The position numbers and the translations under genes were made by a program. Under the pieces are notes generated by a model. The model saw only the letters and a list, made by a program, of their open reading frames with translations, was not told the DNA's origin and did not search any database. Of a DNA stretch of 64,000 bases, positions 50,626-58,771 are shown piece after piece (the first letter of the stretch is position 1; the number at the start of each line of letters is the position of its first letter). The stretch is from CAYREX01 sp964423505 (GTDB lineage: Bacteria; Fermentibacterota; Fermentibacteria; Fermentibacterales; JCC-6): positions 1-64,000 of the forward strand of contig CAYREX010000005.1 in the NCBI GenBank assembly GCA_964423505.1, given 5' to 3'.

Positions 50626-51240
50626 ATGGGTAGAGGGGCAATGGCCCTGGCGGTTCTGCTGGCCCTGGCGGCCTGCAGCTTCTTCGAGCCGAGGGAGCCG
50701 GAGGACCCGGACCCGGACCCGGGCATAAGCTGGCAGACCCCCTACAGCCCGGCCACGGTCATGAGCAACCTGGGCAACGCGATGGAGGGGCGCTCGATCT
50801 CGCTGACCATGGCCTGTTTCGACACATCCTACGCCTTCCTGCCCGACGATGCCGACACCGCCGAGTTCGGCGGCTCGTGGGACTTCGGGGACTGGGACTA
50901 CCAGGTGGAGCAGAACACCCTCATGAACATCTTCGCCGCGGTCGAGACCAGCGGCCTGCCGGAGGACAGCCTGGTCTCGGTAGAGCTGACGGACGTCCCC
51001 GGCCTGCCCGACCCGGCGGCACCCACCGACTCCGCGGAGATATGGCGTGACTACGCGATAGTGCTCGCCGGCAGCGGGGAGTACGGCGGATGGGAAAGCC
51101 CTGCGGAGGGGAGGACAATGCTGCTGATGGTCGAGGACGAGTACGGCCTCTGGTCGGTGGCGCTCTGGGAGGACTACCGCCCCGAGGGCTACACCGGGGA
51201 GAGGTACACCTGGGGCGTGGTCAAGGCCACCTACAGGTAG
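50626..51240 (+). CDS. Putative lipoprotein
   Basis: 204 residues from ATG 50626, with GGGGAGG 7 nt upstream; ATG 50605 is less likely. The lipobox is LLALAAC. The mature start is acidic (FFEPREPEDPDPDPG). The sequence then reads YSPATVMSNLGNAMEGRSISLTMACFDTSYAFLPDD, a pattern I associate with small NTF2/SnoaL-like lipoproteins in related genomes; the end is SVALWEDYRPEGYTGERYTWGVVKATYR. Function unknown. Confidence 0.75.
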   Translation: MGRGAMALAVLLALAACSFFEPREPEDPDPDPGISWQTPYSPATVMSNLGNAMEGRSISLTMACFDTSYAFLPDDADTAEFGGSWDFGDWDYQVEQNTLMNIFAAVETSGLPEDSLVSVELTDVPGLPDPAAPTDSAEIWRDYAIVLAGSGEYGGWESPAEGRTMLLMVEDEYGLWSVALWEDYRPEGYTGERYTWGVVKATYR

Positions 51241-51241
51241 C

Positions 51242-51880
51242 ATGGGCCGGCGCCCCGGCGAGATGACGTCGGACACCCTGCTCCTCGCCCGGTCGCTCTC
51301 CGCCGCTCCCGGCTCCCTCGTGGTCGACCTGGGCTGCGGGCGGGGAGGGGCGGCGCTGGCGGCCGCCGCCGGGAATCCCGGGTGCAGGTGGCTGGGCGTG
51401 GAAATTGACCCGGAGGCGCTTGCGGACGCCGCTTCGGCCGCCGGACGGGCCCGCCCGCCACAGGACGTGGCCTTCGTCTGCTGCGACGTCTCCCGCGTTC
51501 CTTCGGCGCTGAAGGGGGGCATAGCCGATGCCGTGCTGGCCAACCCGCCCTACGGGGTCGACGGCAGGTCGAGGCCGAGCCCCTCCGGGCGCAGGCGCCT
51601 GGCCCGCACCGCGGGAGAGCTCTCCCTCTACAGGTTCGTGGCCGCCGGGGCCCACCTGCTGGCGCCGGGCGGAAGGCTTCTGCTCGCCGGCAGACCGGAC
51701 ATGCTCCCGGACATGCTCCTGGGGATGCGGGCATCCGGCCTCTCCCCGTCGCTGCTCCGGAGCTTCGGCCCGGAGCGGGGACCGGCGGTCAGGGTTGTCC
51801 TGGAGGGGTCGAGCGGGGGAGCGTCTCTGGCCATCGCCCCCCGTGAGCAGGTCGCGCCCCCCGCGGGGGCCGGAGGGTGA
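51242..51880 (+). CDS. N6-adenine-type methyltransferase (TrmN6-like)
   Basis: 212 residues. SAM motif I is LVVDLGCGRGGAALAAAAG, motif II WLGVEIDPEALADA and the catalytic NPPY is in ADAVLANPPYGVDGRSR followed by a long loop rich in Arg and Ser. This combination resembles tRNA1(Val) adenine-37 N6-methyltransferases, which also keep LAPGGRLLLAGRP. The substrate is inferred only. It begins 1 bp after the stop of the lipoprotein gene and converges with the gene at 51887. Confidence 0.8.
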   Translation: MGRRPGEMTSDTLLLARSLSAAPGSLVVDLGCGRGGAALAAAAGNPGCRWLGVEIDPEALADAASAAGRARPPQDVAFVCCDVSRVPSALKGGIADAVLANPPYGVDGRSRPSPSGRRRLARTAGELSLYRFVAAGAHLLAPGGRLLLAGRPDMLPDMLLGMRASGLSPSLLRSFGPERGPAVRVVLEGSSGGASLAIAPREQVAPPAGAGG

Positions 51881-51886
51881 GGGATA

Positions 51887-52336
51887 CTACCTTGTGCTCA
51901 CGCAGCTGGTCATCCTGGGGGACCTGAAGAGGGCGGCGGCGTAGGAGGCCGTGTCGCCGTAGGCGCCCTCGAGCAGGTGCACGTTCAGGGTCCAGGTGGC
52001 GGAGGTGTCCGGGAAGACGGTGAGGGTGGCGTTGTCGCCGACTATCGAGTCGTCCGATGCCCCCAGCGGGTCCTCCATCCAGAACCTGAAGACGTTGAAG
52101 TAGGAGTCGGACCAGACGTATACGCTGTACATGTAGGTCCGGTCCAGACCTATGTCCAGGGAGGCGGTATCGCCGGCGGTCAGGGTGCCGGAGACCGGGT
52201 CGCCCACCATCATCTCCCCCATCAGCTCGAGCTCGGACGTGATGACGGAGAGCCGCTCGAGCGCGGCGGCCTCGTCACCGTATGCCCCGGCCGCTGCGAG
52301 CAGCAGGGCGGCGGAGGCCGAAAGGACAGCTCTCAT
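51887..52336 (-). CDS. Small exported protein of unknown function
   Basis: 149 residues from ATG 52336 with GGAGG 7 nt upstream. A signal peptide (MRAVLSASAALLLAAAGAYG) is followed by a beta-rich body (VSGTLTAGDTASLDIGLDRTYMYSVYVWSDSYFNVFRFWMED, TLTVFPDTSATWTLNVHLLEG). This looks like a small carbohydrate- or pre-peptidase-like beta sandwich (GxLxxGD then periodic strands). No catalytic motif. It converges with the methyltransferase gene and is divergent from rmlD. Confidence 0.7.
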   Translation of the reverse strand: MRAVLSASAALLLAAAGAYGDEAAALERLSVITSELELMGEMMVGDPVSGTLTAGDTASLDIGLDRTYMYSVYVWSDSYFNVFRFWMEDPLGASDDSIVGDNATLTVFPDTSATWTLNVHLLEGAYGDTASYAAALFRSPRMTSCVSTR

Positions 52337-52485
52337 GGTCCAACCTCCATTGCTCGGGTCGGGCTCGGGAAACCTCCCGCCCATCCGGATATAGGTCCCC
52401 CCCATGCCTCCGGTTCCCGCAGGGGGAGGAGAATAAGAGAATCCGGCTCCGCCGGCCAGTCGGCGGCCCCCAGGGGCTGTAGAGG

Positions 52486-52514
52486 TAGACAAGGAGGGAG
52501 CGGGCTCTTACAAT
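52486..52514 (+). promoter_or_regulatory. Promoter of the rmlD-gmhA-YbhN genes
   Basis: TAGACA (52486-52491) is followed after 17 bp by TACAAT (52509-52514). The rmlD ATG is about 38 nt after the expected start, with GGGAGGAG in between. Confidence 0.6.
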
Positions 52515-52558
52515 CGTCTGACCCGGTGGCCGTCCGGCGCCGGGAGGAGACGGGGGCC

Positions 52559-53413
52559 ATGGCGCTCCCTGCGTCTATCCGGCGGGAGGTCCACCCGGTG
52601 GCTGAGTTCCTGGTAGCTGGGGCCGGCGGTCAGCTCGGCTCGGCCTTCATGGCCGCTCTCGGCGATCTCGCCGTGGGAATGGACCTCCCGGAGCTGGACG
52701 TGACCGACGGCGGCTCGGTCGCCCGTGCGCTGGAGCGGGTCTCCCCCCGATGCGTCATCAACTGCAGCGCGATAACAGACGTGGACCTCTGTCAGCGGGA
52801 GCCCGAGCTGGCCATGGCGGTCCACCGGGACGCCCCCGCGAGGCTGGCCAGGGCCGGGCTGAGGGTCGTCACCTTCTCCACGGACCAGGTCTTCCGCGGT
52901 GACGAGCGCCGCAGGGAGCCCTTCCTCGAGGGGGACCGCACCGAGCCGGCCAACGCTTACGCGGAGAGCAAGCTGGCCGGTGAGGGACCGGTGCTGGAGG
53001 CCGGCGGCGGGAGCATCGTCGTCAGGACCTCCTGGCTCTTCTCCCTGCGGAGGGGCATGGTCCCTTTCCTGCACCGTACCCTCGTCGGCAGGGGAGAGGT
53101 GAGGGCCGTCTCCGACCAGACCGCCTGCATCACCTACGTCCCGGACCTGGTGAGAGCGGTCATGGGTCTCCTGAGGAGCGGCGGCTCCGGGCTCTACCAC
53201 CTGGTGAACCCGGGACCGCTCACCCCGGCCGAGCTTGCCGGGGTGTTGTCCCGGGAAGCCGGGGGGAGGGTGCTGCCGGTGACCTGGCAACAGCTTGACA
53301 TGGACGCGCCGCGGCCCGTCTATTCGGCGCTGGGCACCTCTCGGGGCGTAGCGATGCCCCCTGCAGCCGACGCCCTCGCCAGATGGAGGCGTGAGATTGA
53401 CGGATCCGACTGA
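52559..53413 (+). CDS. dTDP-4-dehydrorhamnose reductase family protein
   Basis: 284 residues. The Rossmann start is FLVAGAGGQLGSAFMAALG. The RmlD family marks are DLPELDVTDGGSVARAL, CVINCSAITDVDLCQREPELA, VTFSTDQVFRGDERR, the YxxxK motif in NAYAESKLAGE and the ending of the sheet in IVVRTSWLFSLRRG. In the family it reduces dTDP-4-keto-rhamnose to dTDP-L-rhamnose with NADPH, but rmlABC are not in the window and another sugar is possible. It overlaps gmhA. Confidence 0.85.
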   Translation: MALPASIRREVHPVAEFLVAGAGGQLGSAFMAALGDLAVGMDLPELDVTDGGSVARALERVSPRCVINCSAITDVDLCQREPELAMAVHRDAPARLARAGLRVVTFSTDQVFRGDERRREPFLEGDRTEPANAYAESKLAGEGPVLEAGGGSIVVRTSWLFSLRRGMVPFLHRTLVGRGEVRAVSDQTACITYVPDLVRAVMGLLRSGGSGLYHLVNPGPLTPAELAGVLSREAGGRVLPVTWQQLDMDAPRPVYSALGTSRGVAMPPAADALARWRREIDGSD

Positions 53414-54008
53414 GAGCGTCCTGATGTACGTAGAGGCCGCCCGCAGGGCAATGGCCGCCATCGACCCCGATGCGGTCTCGGCGGCCGCCCGGCTCTGCGC
53501 AGCCGCAGTGCGGGAGGGGGGACGCCTCCTGGTGTGCGGCAACGGGGGCAGCGCCGCGGACGCCCAGCACATGGCGGGGGAGCTCGTGGGAAGGTTCAGG
53601 AGGGAGCGCCGCCCACTTCCGGTGGTCGCCCTCACCTCCGACTCGGCCGTCCTGACCGCCATAGGGAACGACTACGGCTTCGAGGAGGTCTTCTCCCGAC
53701 AGGTCGAGGCGCTCGGCTCCGCAGGGGACGTGCTGGTCGCCATCTCCACCAGCGGCCGGTCGGAGAACGTCCTCCGGGCTGCCTCGGCGGCCTCCCGGAA
53801 CGGCATGCGCGTGCTGGCCCTGACCGGCTCGGACGGGGGAAGCCTGGCGGAGGCGGCGGATGTGGCCTTCCGGGCTCCCACGGAGAGGACGAGCCACGTC
53901 CAGGAGGTCCTGATGGTGGTCATGCACGCGGTCTGCCTCGCGGTGGAGCTGGGCGTCCCGGGCCACGGGGAGGGGGCCGGCGCGCAGGAGGGGGAAGAAG
54001 GCCCTTGA
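53397..54008 (+). CDS. gmhA: SIS-domain phosphoheptose isomerase-like protein
   Basis: 203 residues from TTG 53397, which is 8 nt after GGAGG; GTG 53391 is only 2 nt away from it. The SIS fold shows RLLVCGNGGSAADAQHMAGELVGRF, VLTAIGNDYGFEEVFSRQVEALG and VLVAISTSGRSENVLRAA; these are GmhA/DiaA signatures. GmhA turns sedoheptulose 7-phosphate into glycero-manno-heptose 7-phosphate for LPS core. The Glu and His catalytic residues (E65-region and H-containing C-terminal helix SHVQEVLMVVMHAVC) are retained. Confidence 0.88.
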   Translation: MTDPTESVLMYVEAARRAMAAIDPDAVSAAARLCAAAVREGGRLLVCGNGGSAADAQHMAGELVGRFRRERRPLPVVALTSDSAVLTAIGNDYGFEEVFSRQVEALGSAGDVLVAISTSGRSENVLRAASAASRNGMRVLALTGSDGGSLAEAADVAFRAPTERTSHVQEVLMVVMHAVCLAVELGVPGHGEGAGAQEGEEGP

Positions 54009-55069
54009 GCGGCCGCAACAGGCTCTGGAGACACCTGGCGGTCGGCCTCGTCATAGCCGCCGCGGCCCTCTACCTGACCTACAGGAAGACCGACGCCGCG
54101 GAGCTGGGGGGCATCCTTGAAAGGACGACCTGGCCGCTTCTCCTCCTGGTGCTGGTTCCGCTGGCCATGAGCTACGTCTTCCGGATAATCAGGTGGCGCG
54201 TCCTGCTCTCCCCGGTCCGCAGGGTGTCGGCAGAGGAGGCCACCGGGCCTCTGCTCACGGGATTCATGGTCAACTCCCTGCTACCCGGCCGGGTCGGGGA
54301 GCTTGCCAGGGCGCTCCTGCTCTCCCGGAGGACAGGGGTCTCCAGGGCTTCCTCCTTCGCCACCGTGGTGCTGGCGAGGCTCTTCGACGGCCTGACCCTG
54401 GCCGCCATGACCCTGCTGGCACTCGCGGTGCTCTGGTCCGACCTCAGAGGCCCCATACGGACCGGGCTCATCGGCGCCGCGGTGCTCTACCTCATCGTCC
54501 TGGCAGTGCTGGTGGCGCTCGGGCGCTTCCGCCAGAGGGCGGTGGACGTGCTGACATGGCCCCTCCGCAAGCTTGGGCTGTCCGGCCCGGCATCCAGGCT
54601 GGCAGGCATCCTCGCCTCGTTCGTGACCGGCCTCGAGGCCCTGCGCAACCTCAGGGAGGTCGTCGTCGTCTCGCTGCTCTCCCTCTGCGTATGGCTGTCC
54701 CTGAGCCTGTCGGTACTCCCGGTCTTCTGGGCCATGCACCTTCAGGTGGAGTGGTACTATCCGGTCCTGGTGCTGATACTGGCCGGGCTGGGTATGCTCA
54801 TACCGACGCCTGCTGGTACCGGCACGGTGCACGGCGCCCTGGTCCTGGTGCTGCCCCAGCTCACCATGATAGGGGAGGGCACCGCCAGGGTGCTGGCGCT
54901 CCTCTTCCATACCACGCAGTTCCTCCCCATCATCCTCGTAGGCATAGTCGCCGCGGTCAGGGAGGGTATCTCCGTCCGGGAGGTGGAGCGCATAGCCGAG
55001 ATGGACCCGGAGGCCGACCCCCCGGAGGAGCGCCGGAATGGCGCGGAGCCGGGCAAACCGGAGGCCTGA
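54005..55069 (+). CDS. YbhN/AglD-like flippase-type membrane protein (LPG synthase TM family)
   Basis: 354 residues from TTG 54005, overlapping gmhA. Eight or so membrane helices are present. Family motifs: IIRWRVLLSP, TGFMVNSLLPGRVGELARALLLSRR, FATVVLARLFDGLTLAAM and GLGMLIPTPAGTGTVHGALVLVL. This is the conserved integral-membrane family formerly UPF0104, linked with lipid or glycolipid transport and with the membrane half of lysyl-phosphatidylglycerol synthase. The C-terminal catalytic GNAT part of MprF is absent. The envelope-sugar neighbours suggest a role in glycolipid export, which is inference. Confidence 0.85.
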   Translation: MSGRNRLWRHLAVGLVIAAAALYLTYRKTDAAELGGILERTTWPLLLLVLVPLAMSYVFRIIRWRVLLSPVRRVSAEEATGPLLTGFMVNSLLPGRVGELARALLLSRRTGVSRASSFATVVLARLFDGLTLAAMTLLALAVLWSDLRGPIRTGLIGAAVLYLIVLAVLVALGRFRQRAVDVLTWPLRKLGLSGPASRLAGILASFVTGLEALRNLREVVVVSLLSLCVWLSLSLSVLPVFWAMHLQVEWYYPVLVLILAGLGMLIPTPAGTGTVHGALVLVLPQLTMIGEGTARVLALLFHTTQFLPIILVGIVAAVREGISVREVERIAEMDPEADPPEERRNGAEPGKPEA

Positions 55070-55228
55070 CGCCCGCAAGCGGCTGCGACGCAGTACGATG
55101 GGCACGGAGCCCCTCCGGAAGGTATATTGCATGTCCACCCGGTCGAGCCATTTGCTGACGGCTCGCCGTACCGAGGGCTGGACCCGCAAGGCGGCCATGA
55201 CGCCGCGGGTCGGGCGGATGGAGGACCA

Positions 55229-55474
55229 ATGCCTACCTACGAGTACAGGTGCACCGGGTGCGGATGCACCTTCGAGCGGTTCCAGAGCATGACCGACGAG
55301 CCTGTGAGGGACTGCCCCGAGTGCGGCTCGCCGGTGGAGAGGCTGATAGGCACCGGGGCGGGGATAATCTTCAGGGGCGCCGGGTTCCATGCCACCGACT
55401 ACAGGAGCGGCGGATGCAGCGAGGAGTCCCCCGGCTGCTGCTCCTCCGGGAGCTGCGCCTGCTCCGACGACTGA
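55229..55474 (+). CDS. FmdB-family zinc-ribbon protein
   Basis: 81 residues. MPTYEYRCTGCGCTFERFQSM with CPECGS forms the two-CxxC zinc ribbon of FmdB-type putative regulators, followed by GTGAGIIFRGAGFHATDYR, a typical FmdB end. The C-terminus adds a cysteine-rich tail (SPGCCSSGSCACSDD). Regulation or metal binding is proposed for the family. ATG 55229 has GGAGG 4 nt upstream. A TATATT hexamer at 55123-55128 may be its -10. Confidence 0.88.
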   Translation: MPTYEYRCTGCGCTFERFQSMTDEPVRDCPECGSPVERLIGTGAGIIFRGAGFHATDYRSGGCSEESPGCCSSGSCACSDD

Positions 55475-55486
55475 GGGACCGGACAC

Positions 55487-55515
55487 TGGTGAGGGGAGGG
55501 CGCTCCTAGTATAGT
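55487..55515 (+). promoter_or_regulatory. Candidate promoter of the binding-protein gene
   Basis: A clear -10, TATAGT (55510-55515), follows a weak -35 (TGGTGA, 55487-55492) at 17 bp. The start site would be about 30 nt before the ATC at 55554. Confidence 0.4.
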
Positions 55516-55553
55516 CCCGTCTGCAATCGACCCCTTCCACGGAGGGTTGAGCG

Positions 55554-56861
55554 ATCAAGCGGACATTACTAGCAGCGGCGCTTGTGGCATTGGCCTGCGG
55601 TGTCCAGGACACCGGGGACGGGGATGCCGTATCCGTAATCTTCTGGCACGCAATGGGCGGCCCCCTCGGAGACTTCCTCGAGGACAGCCTCATCACGGAG
55701 TTCAACGAGACCCACCCGGGGATAGAGATTGTCCCGGTGAGCATGGGCAACTACCGCGCCCTCTGCCAGAAGATCCTGGCTAGCGTCATGGCCGGCGACA
55801 CTCCGGTGGTGGCCCAGGCCTACGAGACCTGGACCTCGCAGCTGGTCAGGGGCGAGGCCCTCGTGCCGATGGACTCGCTCATGGATGCCGACGGCCCGGA
55901 GATACGAGAGCGCTGGGAGAACGACTTCTTCCCCGTATTCAGGGAGAACAACACCTTCCGCGGGAGGGTGTACAGCTTCCCCTTCAACAAGAGCGTGCAG
56001 GCCCTCTACTACAACGTCGAGCTGATGGACAGCCTCGGGCTGCGTCCCCCCCGGACACACGAGGAGTACCTGAACGTCCTCCGCGAGCTGACCCACGACG
56101 CCAACGGCGACGGGGACCTGCTGGACGAGGGGGACAGGTGGGGCACTGCCTTCTCGCCCAGCGTGGGGATGTTCGAGAACCTCCTGCTGCAGAAGGGCGG
56201 AGCCCTCCTCACTCCGGACAGCTCCAGGACCGCCTTCTCGTCGGACGAGGGCATCGAGGCGCTGGAGATGCTGGTCCAGATTCTCCACGAGGACGAGACC
56301 GCACGCCTCTCCTCCGGGTACACCCACCAGAGGGATTTCGCCGAGGGGTCAGTGGGGCTGGTCCAGGGCTCCATAGTCTCGCTGGCCTTCCTGGAGAGCG
56401 ACTGGGAGCGCAGGGAGGAGAGCGATCTCCCGACCTTCACCCTCGGCGTCGCCCCTCTCCCCTCGGCGGAGGACACGGCGGTCATCATCGCCGGGACGAA
56501 CGTCGTCATCTTCCGCGGCGACTCCGCGGAGGTCGAGGCCGGATGGGAGTTCGTCAAGTGGTTCACCGCTCCCGTTCAGCAGGCCAGGTGGAGCGCGGCG
56601 ACCGGTTACGTTCCCGCTACGAGGAGCTCGCTGGACGAGCCGGAGATACAGGCCAGGTTCGAGCAGTACCCGGGGCTGGACGAGGTGGTATCGCAGGTGG
56701 AGTACGCCACCTTCGAGCCCAAGCAGACCTTCTGGTACGACGGGCGGCTCTTCCTCTCCGAGGCGGTGGAGATCGTCCTTTACGGGAGGATGAGCCCGGG
56801 GGAGGCCCTCAGCAGGGCTGCCGACCTGGCGGACGCCGAGCTGGCGTCCGATCTTGACTAG
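55554..56861 (+). CDS. Sugar-type ABC transporter substrate-binding lipoprotein
   Basis: 435 residues if initiated at ATC 55554. The frame reads IKRTLLAAALVALAC, a lipoprotein signal with lipobox ALAC, and lies 7 nt after GGAGGG; no ATG, GTG or TTG starts this signal, because the first GTG (55584) would remove it. The rest is family 1 binding protein: VSVIFWHAMGGPLGDFLEDSLITEFNE, IEIVPVSMGNYRALCQKILASVMAGDTPVVAQAYETWTSQLV, FPFNKSVQALYYNVELMDSLGL and IIAGTNVVIFRGDSAEVEAGWEFVKWFT. The likely ligand is a sugar or glycerol phosphate. No permease or ATPase genes are adjacent. Confidence 0.9.
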   Translation: MKRTLLAAALVALACGVQDTGDGDAVSVIFWHAMGGPLGDFLEDSLITEFNETHPGIEIVPVSMGNYRALCQKILASVMAGDTPVVAQAYETWTSQLVRGEALVPMDSLMDADGPEIRERWENDFFPVFRENNTFRGRVYSFPFNKSVQALYYNVELMDSLGLRPPRTHEEYLNVLRELTHDANGDGDLLDEGDRWGTAFSPSVGMFENLLLQKGGALLTPDSSRTAFSSDEGIEALEMLVQILHEDETARLSSGYTHQRDFAEGSVGLVQGSIVSLAFLESDWERREESDLPTFTLGVAPLPSAEDTAVIIAGTNVVIFRGDSAEVEAGWEFVKWFTAPVQQARWSAATGYVPATRSSLDEPEIQARFEQYPGLDEVVSQVEYATFEPKQTFWYDGRLFLSEAVEIVLYGRMSPGEALSRAADLADAELASDLD

Positions 56862-56907
56862 AGCAATCACCCGAGAGAAGCAGAAGTCCAATTCGAAAGG
56901 GGGGGCG

Positions 56908-57939
56908 ATGAGCAGGATCATTCCGGTCCTGGCCCTTGTCCTTTGCGCCGCCGCAGGCCTTTCCCAGGAGGTGCTCACCATAGCCGAGGCCAGGGTGGAC
57001 AGCGACGGCGACGGCATACCGGACAGACTGGGGGAGATAGTCACCATAGAGGGCATCGCCACCTGCGAGGGCACCCTCTTCTCGACCAACCCGCCGAACC
57101 TGAGCTTCTACGTGCAGGACGAGACGGCGGGCATCAACGTGTACGCCTTCGACGATGCAACTCCCCCCGGCGGGATAAGCGCCGGCCAGGAGTGGCGCAT
57201 CACGGGAGAGATACTCCAGTACAACGGTCTCACCGAGATATCCCCGGAGGACCCCTCGGACTTCGAGCTCCTCGGGACGCCGGGCGTTCCGGCGCCGGAG
57301 CAGCTGGCCAGGAACCAGGGAGTCAGCGAGAGCCTCGAGGGTCTTCTGCTGGCCGCCGGGAACAGCCAGACCCAGCAATGGGTCACAGTGGCCAGCGAAC
57401 CGGAGTTCGCAGGCGGCGGATGGAACTTCAACGTCTGGAACGGCCAGATGGACATCGCGGTCAGGGTGAGCGAGTCCACAGGCATCAGCCTGGCCGGCGT
57501 AACCGCCGGGGTCAGGCTCTTCCTGGTGGGCATAGGCGGCCAGTACGACTCCTCCCTCCCGTACACCAGCGGCTACCAGCTCCTTCCCCGCTACCAGACC
57601 GACCTCGAGATATTCGAGCCGAGCATCGGCTCCGGCTTCCACCTCGAGGTGCTGACCGACAATCCCTTCGCACCATCGCTTGGCGAGACGGTGAACCTGG
57701 AGTACGGCGGCCCTGAGGGTATGAGGTTCTCCCTGACGGTCTTCGACCGTGCCGGGAGGGCGGTCGCCCGGCTGGCCGAGTCGAGGCACTCCGGCGACAT
57801 CCATCAGTGGGACGGCACCGACGACGAGGACGAGGTGCTCCCCATCGGACCGTACGTCGTACTGCTCGAGGGCGTGGACCAAGGCGGCAGCAGGTACACC
57901 ACCACGGAGACGGTGGTCGTTGCCGCTCCGCTGAATTGA
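56908..57939 (+). CDS. Exported OB-fold / FlgD-Ig-like protein
   Basis: 343 residues from ATG 56908 with AAAGGGGGG upstream. A signal peptide (MSRIIPVLALVLCAAAGLSQ) is followed by a DSDGDGIPDRLGE calcium-loop-like stretch, then ITIEGIATCEGTLFSTNPPNLSFYVQDETAGINVYAFDD, an OB-like nucleic-acid/phosphoesterase-associated domain often seen in exported nucleases. A second such region precedes a FlgD-Ig-like C-terminus (LTVFDRAGRAVARLAESRHSGDIHQWDGTDDEDEVLPIGPYVVLLE). No nuclease catalytic residues are seen. Probably secreted or surface attached. Confidence 0.72.
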   Translation: MSRIIPVLALVLCAAAGLSQEVLTIAEARVDSDGDGIPDRLGEIVTIEGIATCEGTLFSTNPPNLSFYVQDETAGINVYAFDDATPPGGISAGQEWRITGEILQYNGLTEISPEDPSDFELLGTPGVPAPEQLARNQGVSESLEGLLLAAGNSQTQQWVTVASEPEFAGGGWNFNVWNGQMDIAVRVSESTGISLAGVTAGVRLFLVGIGGQYDSSLPYTSGYQLLPRYQTDLEIFEPSIGSGFHLEVLTDNPFAPSLGETVNLEYGGPEGMRFSLTVFDRAGRAVARLAESRHSGDIHQWDGTDDEDEVLPIGPYVVLLEGVDQGGSRYTTTETVVVAAPLN

Positions 57940-57949
57940 GGTGACGGTG

Positions 57950-58771
57950 ATGAAGCTGACTGGATCGATCTTCGCACTCCTCGTCATCGGCATCTCGGGC
58001 AGCGCCTGGGCGGCCTTCGAGGAGCTCGAGATAGGCGTTCCCGTCCAGGCCATGGGCGGGGTCGGAGTACTGCTGGAGGGCCCCTGGGCGGTCCTCTACA
58101 ACCCCGCCGCCATAGCCGGCAGCGAGACGATGTCGGTGAGCGCCGGCGGCAGGCTCCCCTTCACGGTGATGGACATGGCCACCTTCGGCCTTGACGGCGT
58201 GATGCCCCTGAGCGGCAGGTGGACCGCCGGAGCAAGCCTCAGGTACTTCGGCGGGGAGCTCTACAACGAACAGATGCTGGCGCTGACCTTCGCGGGGAAG
58301 CTCACCGAAGACATGTCATTCGGCGTACAGCCTGTCCTTGGCAACGTGGCGATATCGGACGGGGTGTCCGAGTACGGCAGCGCCGTGGCCTACGGCGTCA
58401 ACGCCGGCTTCAGGGTCACCATGTACGACAGGTGGATGCTGGCCGCCAGCGTCCGCAATCCCTTCCAGGCCAGGATAGGCGAGAGCGACGACCACATGGA
58501 GAGCCGGGTGGACATCGGGTTCGGCTTCAGGCCGCTAACCGGGATGGTCTCCGCGCTCTCCTTCTCCAGGGACTTCCGCGGCACCAGGATCCACGTCGGC
58601 CAGTCGATGCCGCTCGGTCCCCTGACGCTTCGGGCGGGCGTACAGAGCGAGCCGGTGACGGTGTCGGCAGGCTTCGGCGCCGAGCTGGGCGGCGTCGGGT
58701 TCGACTACGCCGTGGTGACCCACCCGCAGCTGGACCTGACCCACCAGGCCGGGGTGAGCTATGCTTTCTAG
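57950..58771 (+). CDS. PorV-like outer-membrane beta-barrel protein
   Basis: 273 residues from ATG 57950 (AGGTGA 5 nt upstream; GTG 57941 is alternative). The signal peptide is MKLTGSIFALLVIGISGSAWA. The stretch EIGVPVQAMGGVGVLLEGPWAVLYNPAAIAG, with the conserved NPA, is the hallmark of PorV/PorQ and UPF0164-type barrels. Repeated strands and the final residues GVSYAF with terminal phenylalanine follow. In Bacteroidetes PorV serves type IX secretion; no other secretion genes are seen here, so only the fold is claimed. Confidence 0.82.
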   Translation: MKLTGSIFALLVIGISGSAWAAFEELEIGVPVQAMGGVGVLLEGPWAVLYNPAAIAGSETMSVSAGGRLPFTVMDMATFGLDGVMPLSGRWTAGASLRYFGGELYNEQMLALTFAGKLTEDMSFGVQPVLGNVAISDGVSEYGSAVAYGVNAGFRVTMYDRWMLAASVRNPFQARIGESDDHMESRVDIGFGFRPLTGMVSALSFSRDFRGTRIHVGQSMPLGPLTLRAGVQSEPVTVSAGFGAELGGVGFDYAVVTHPQLDLTHQAGVSYAF

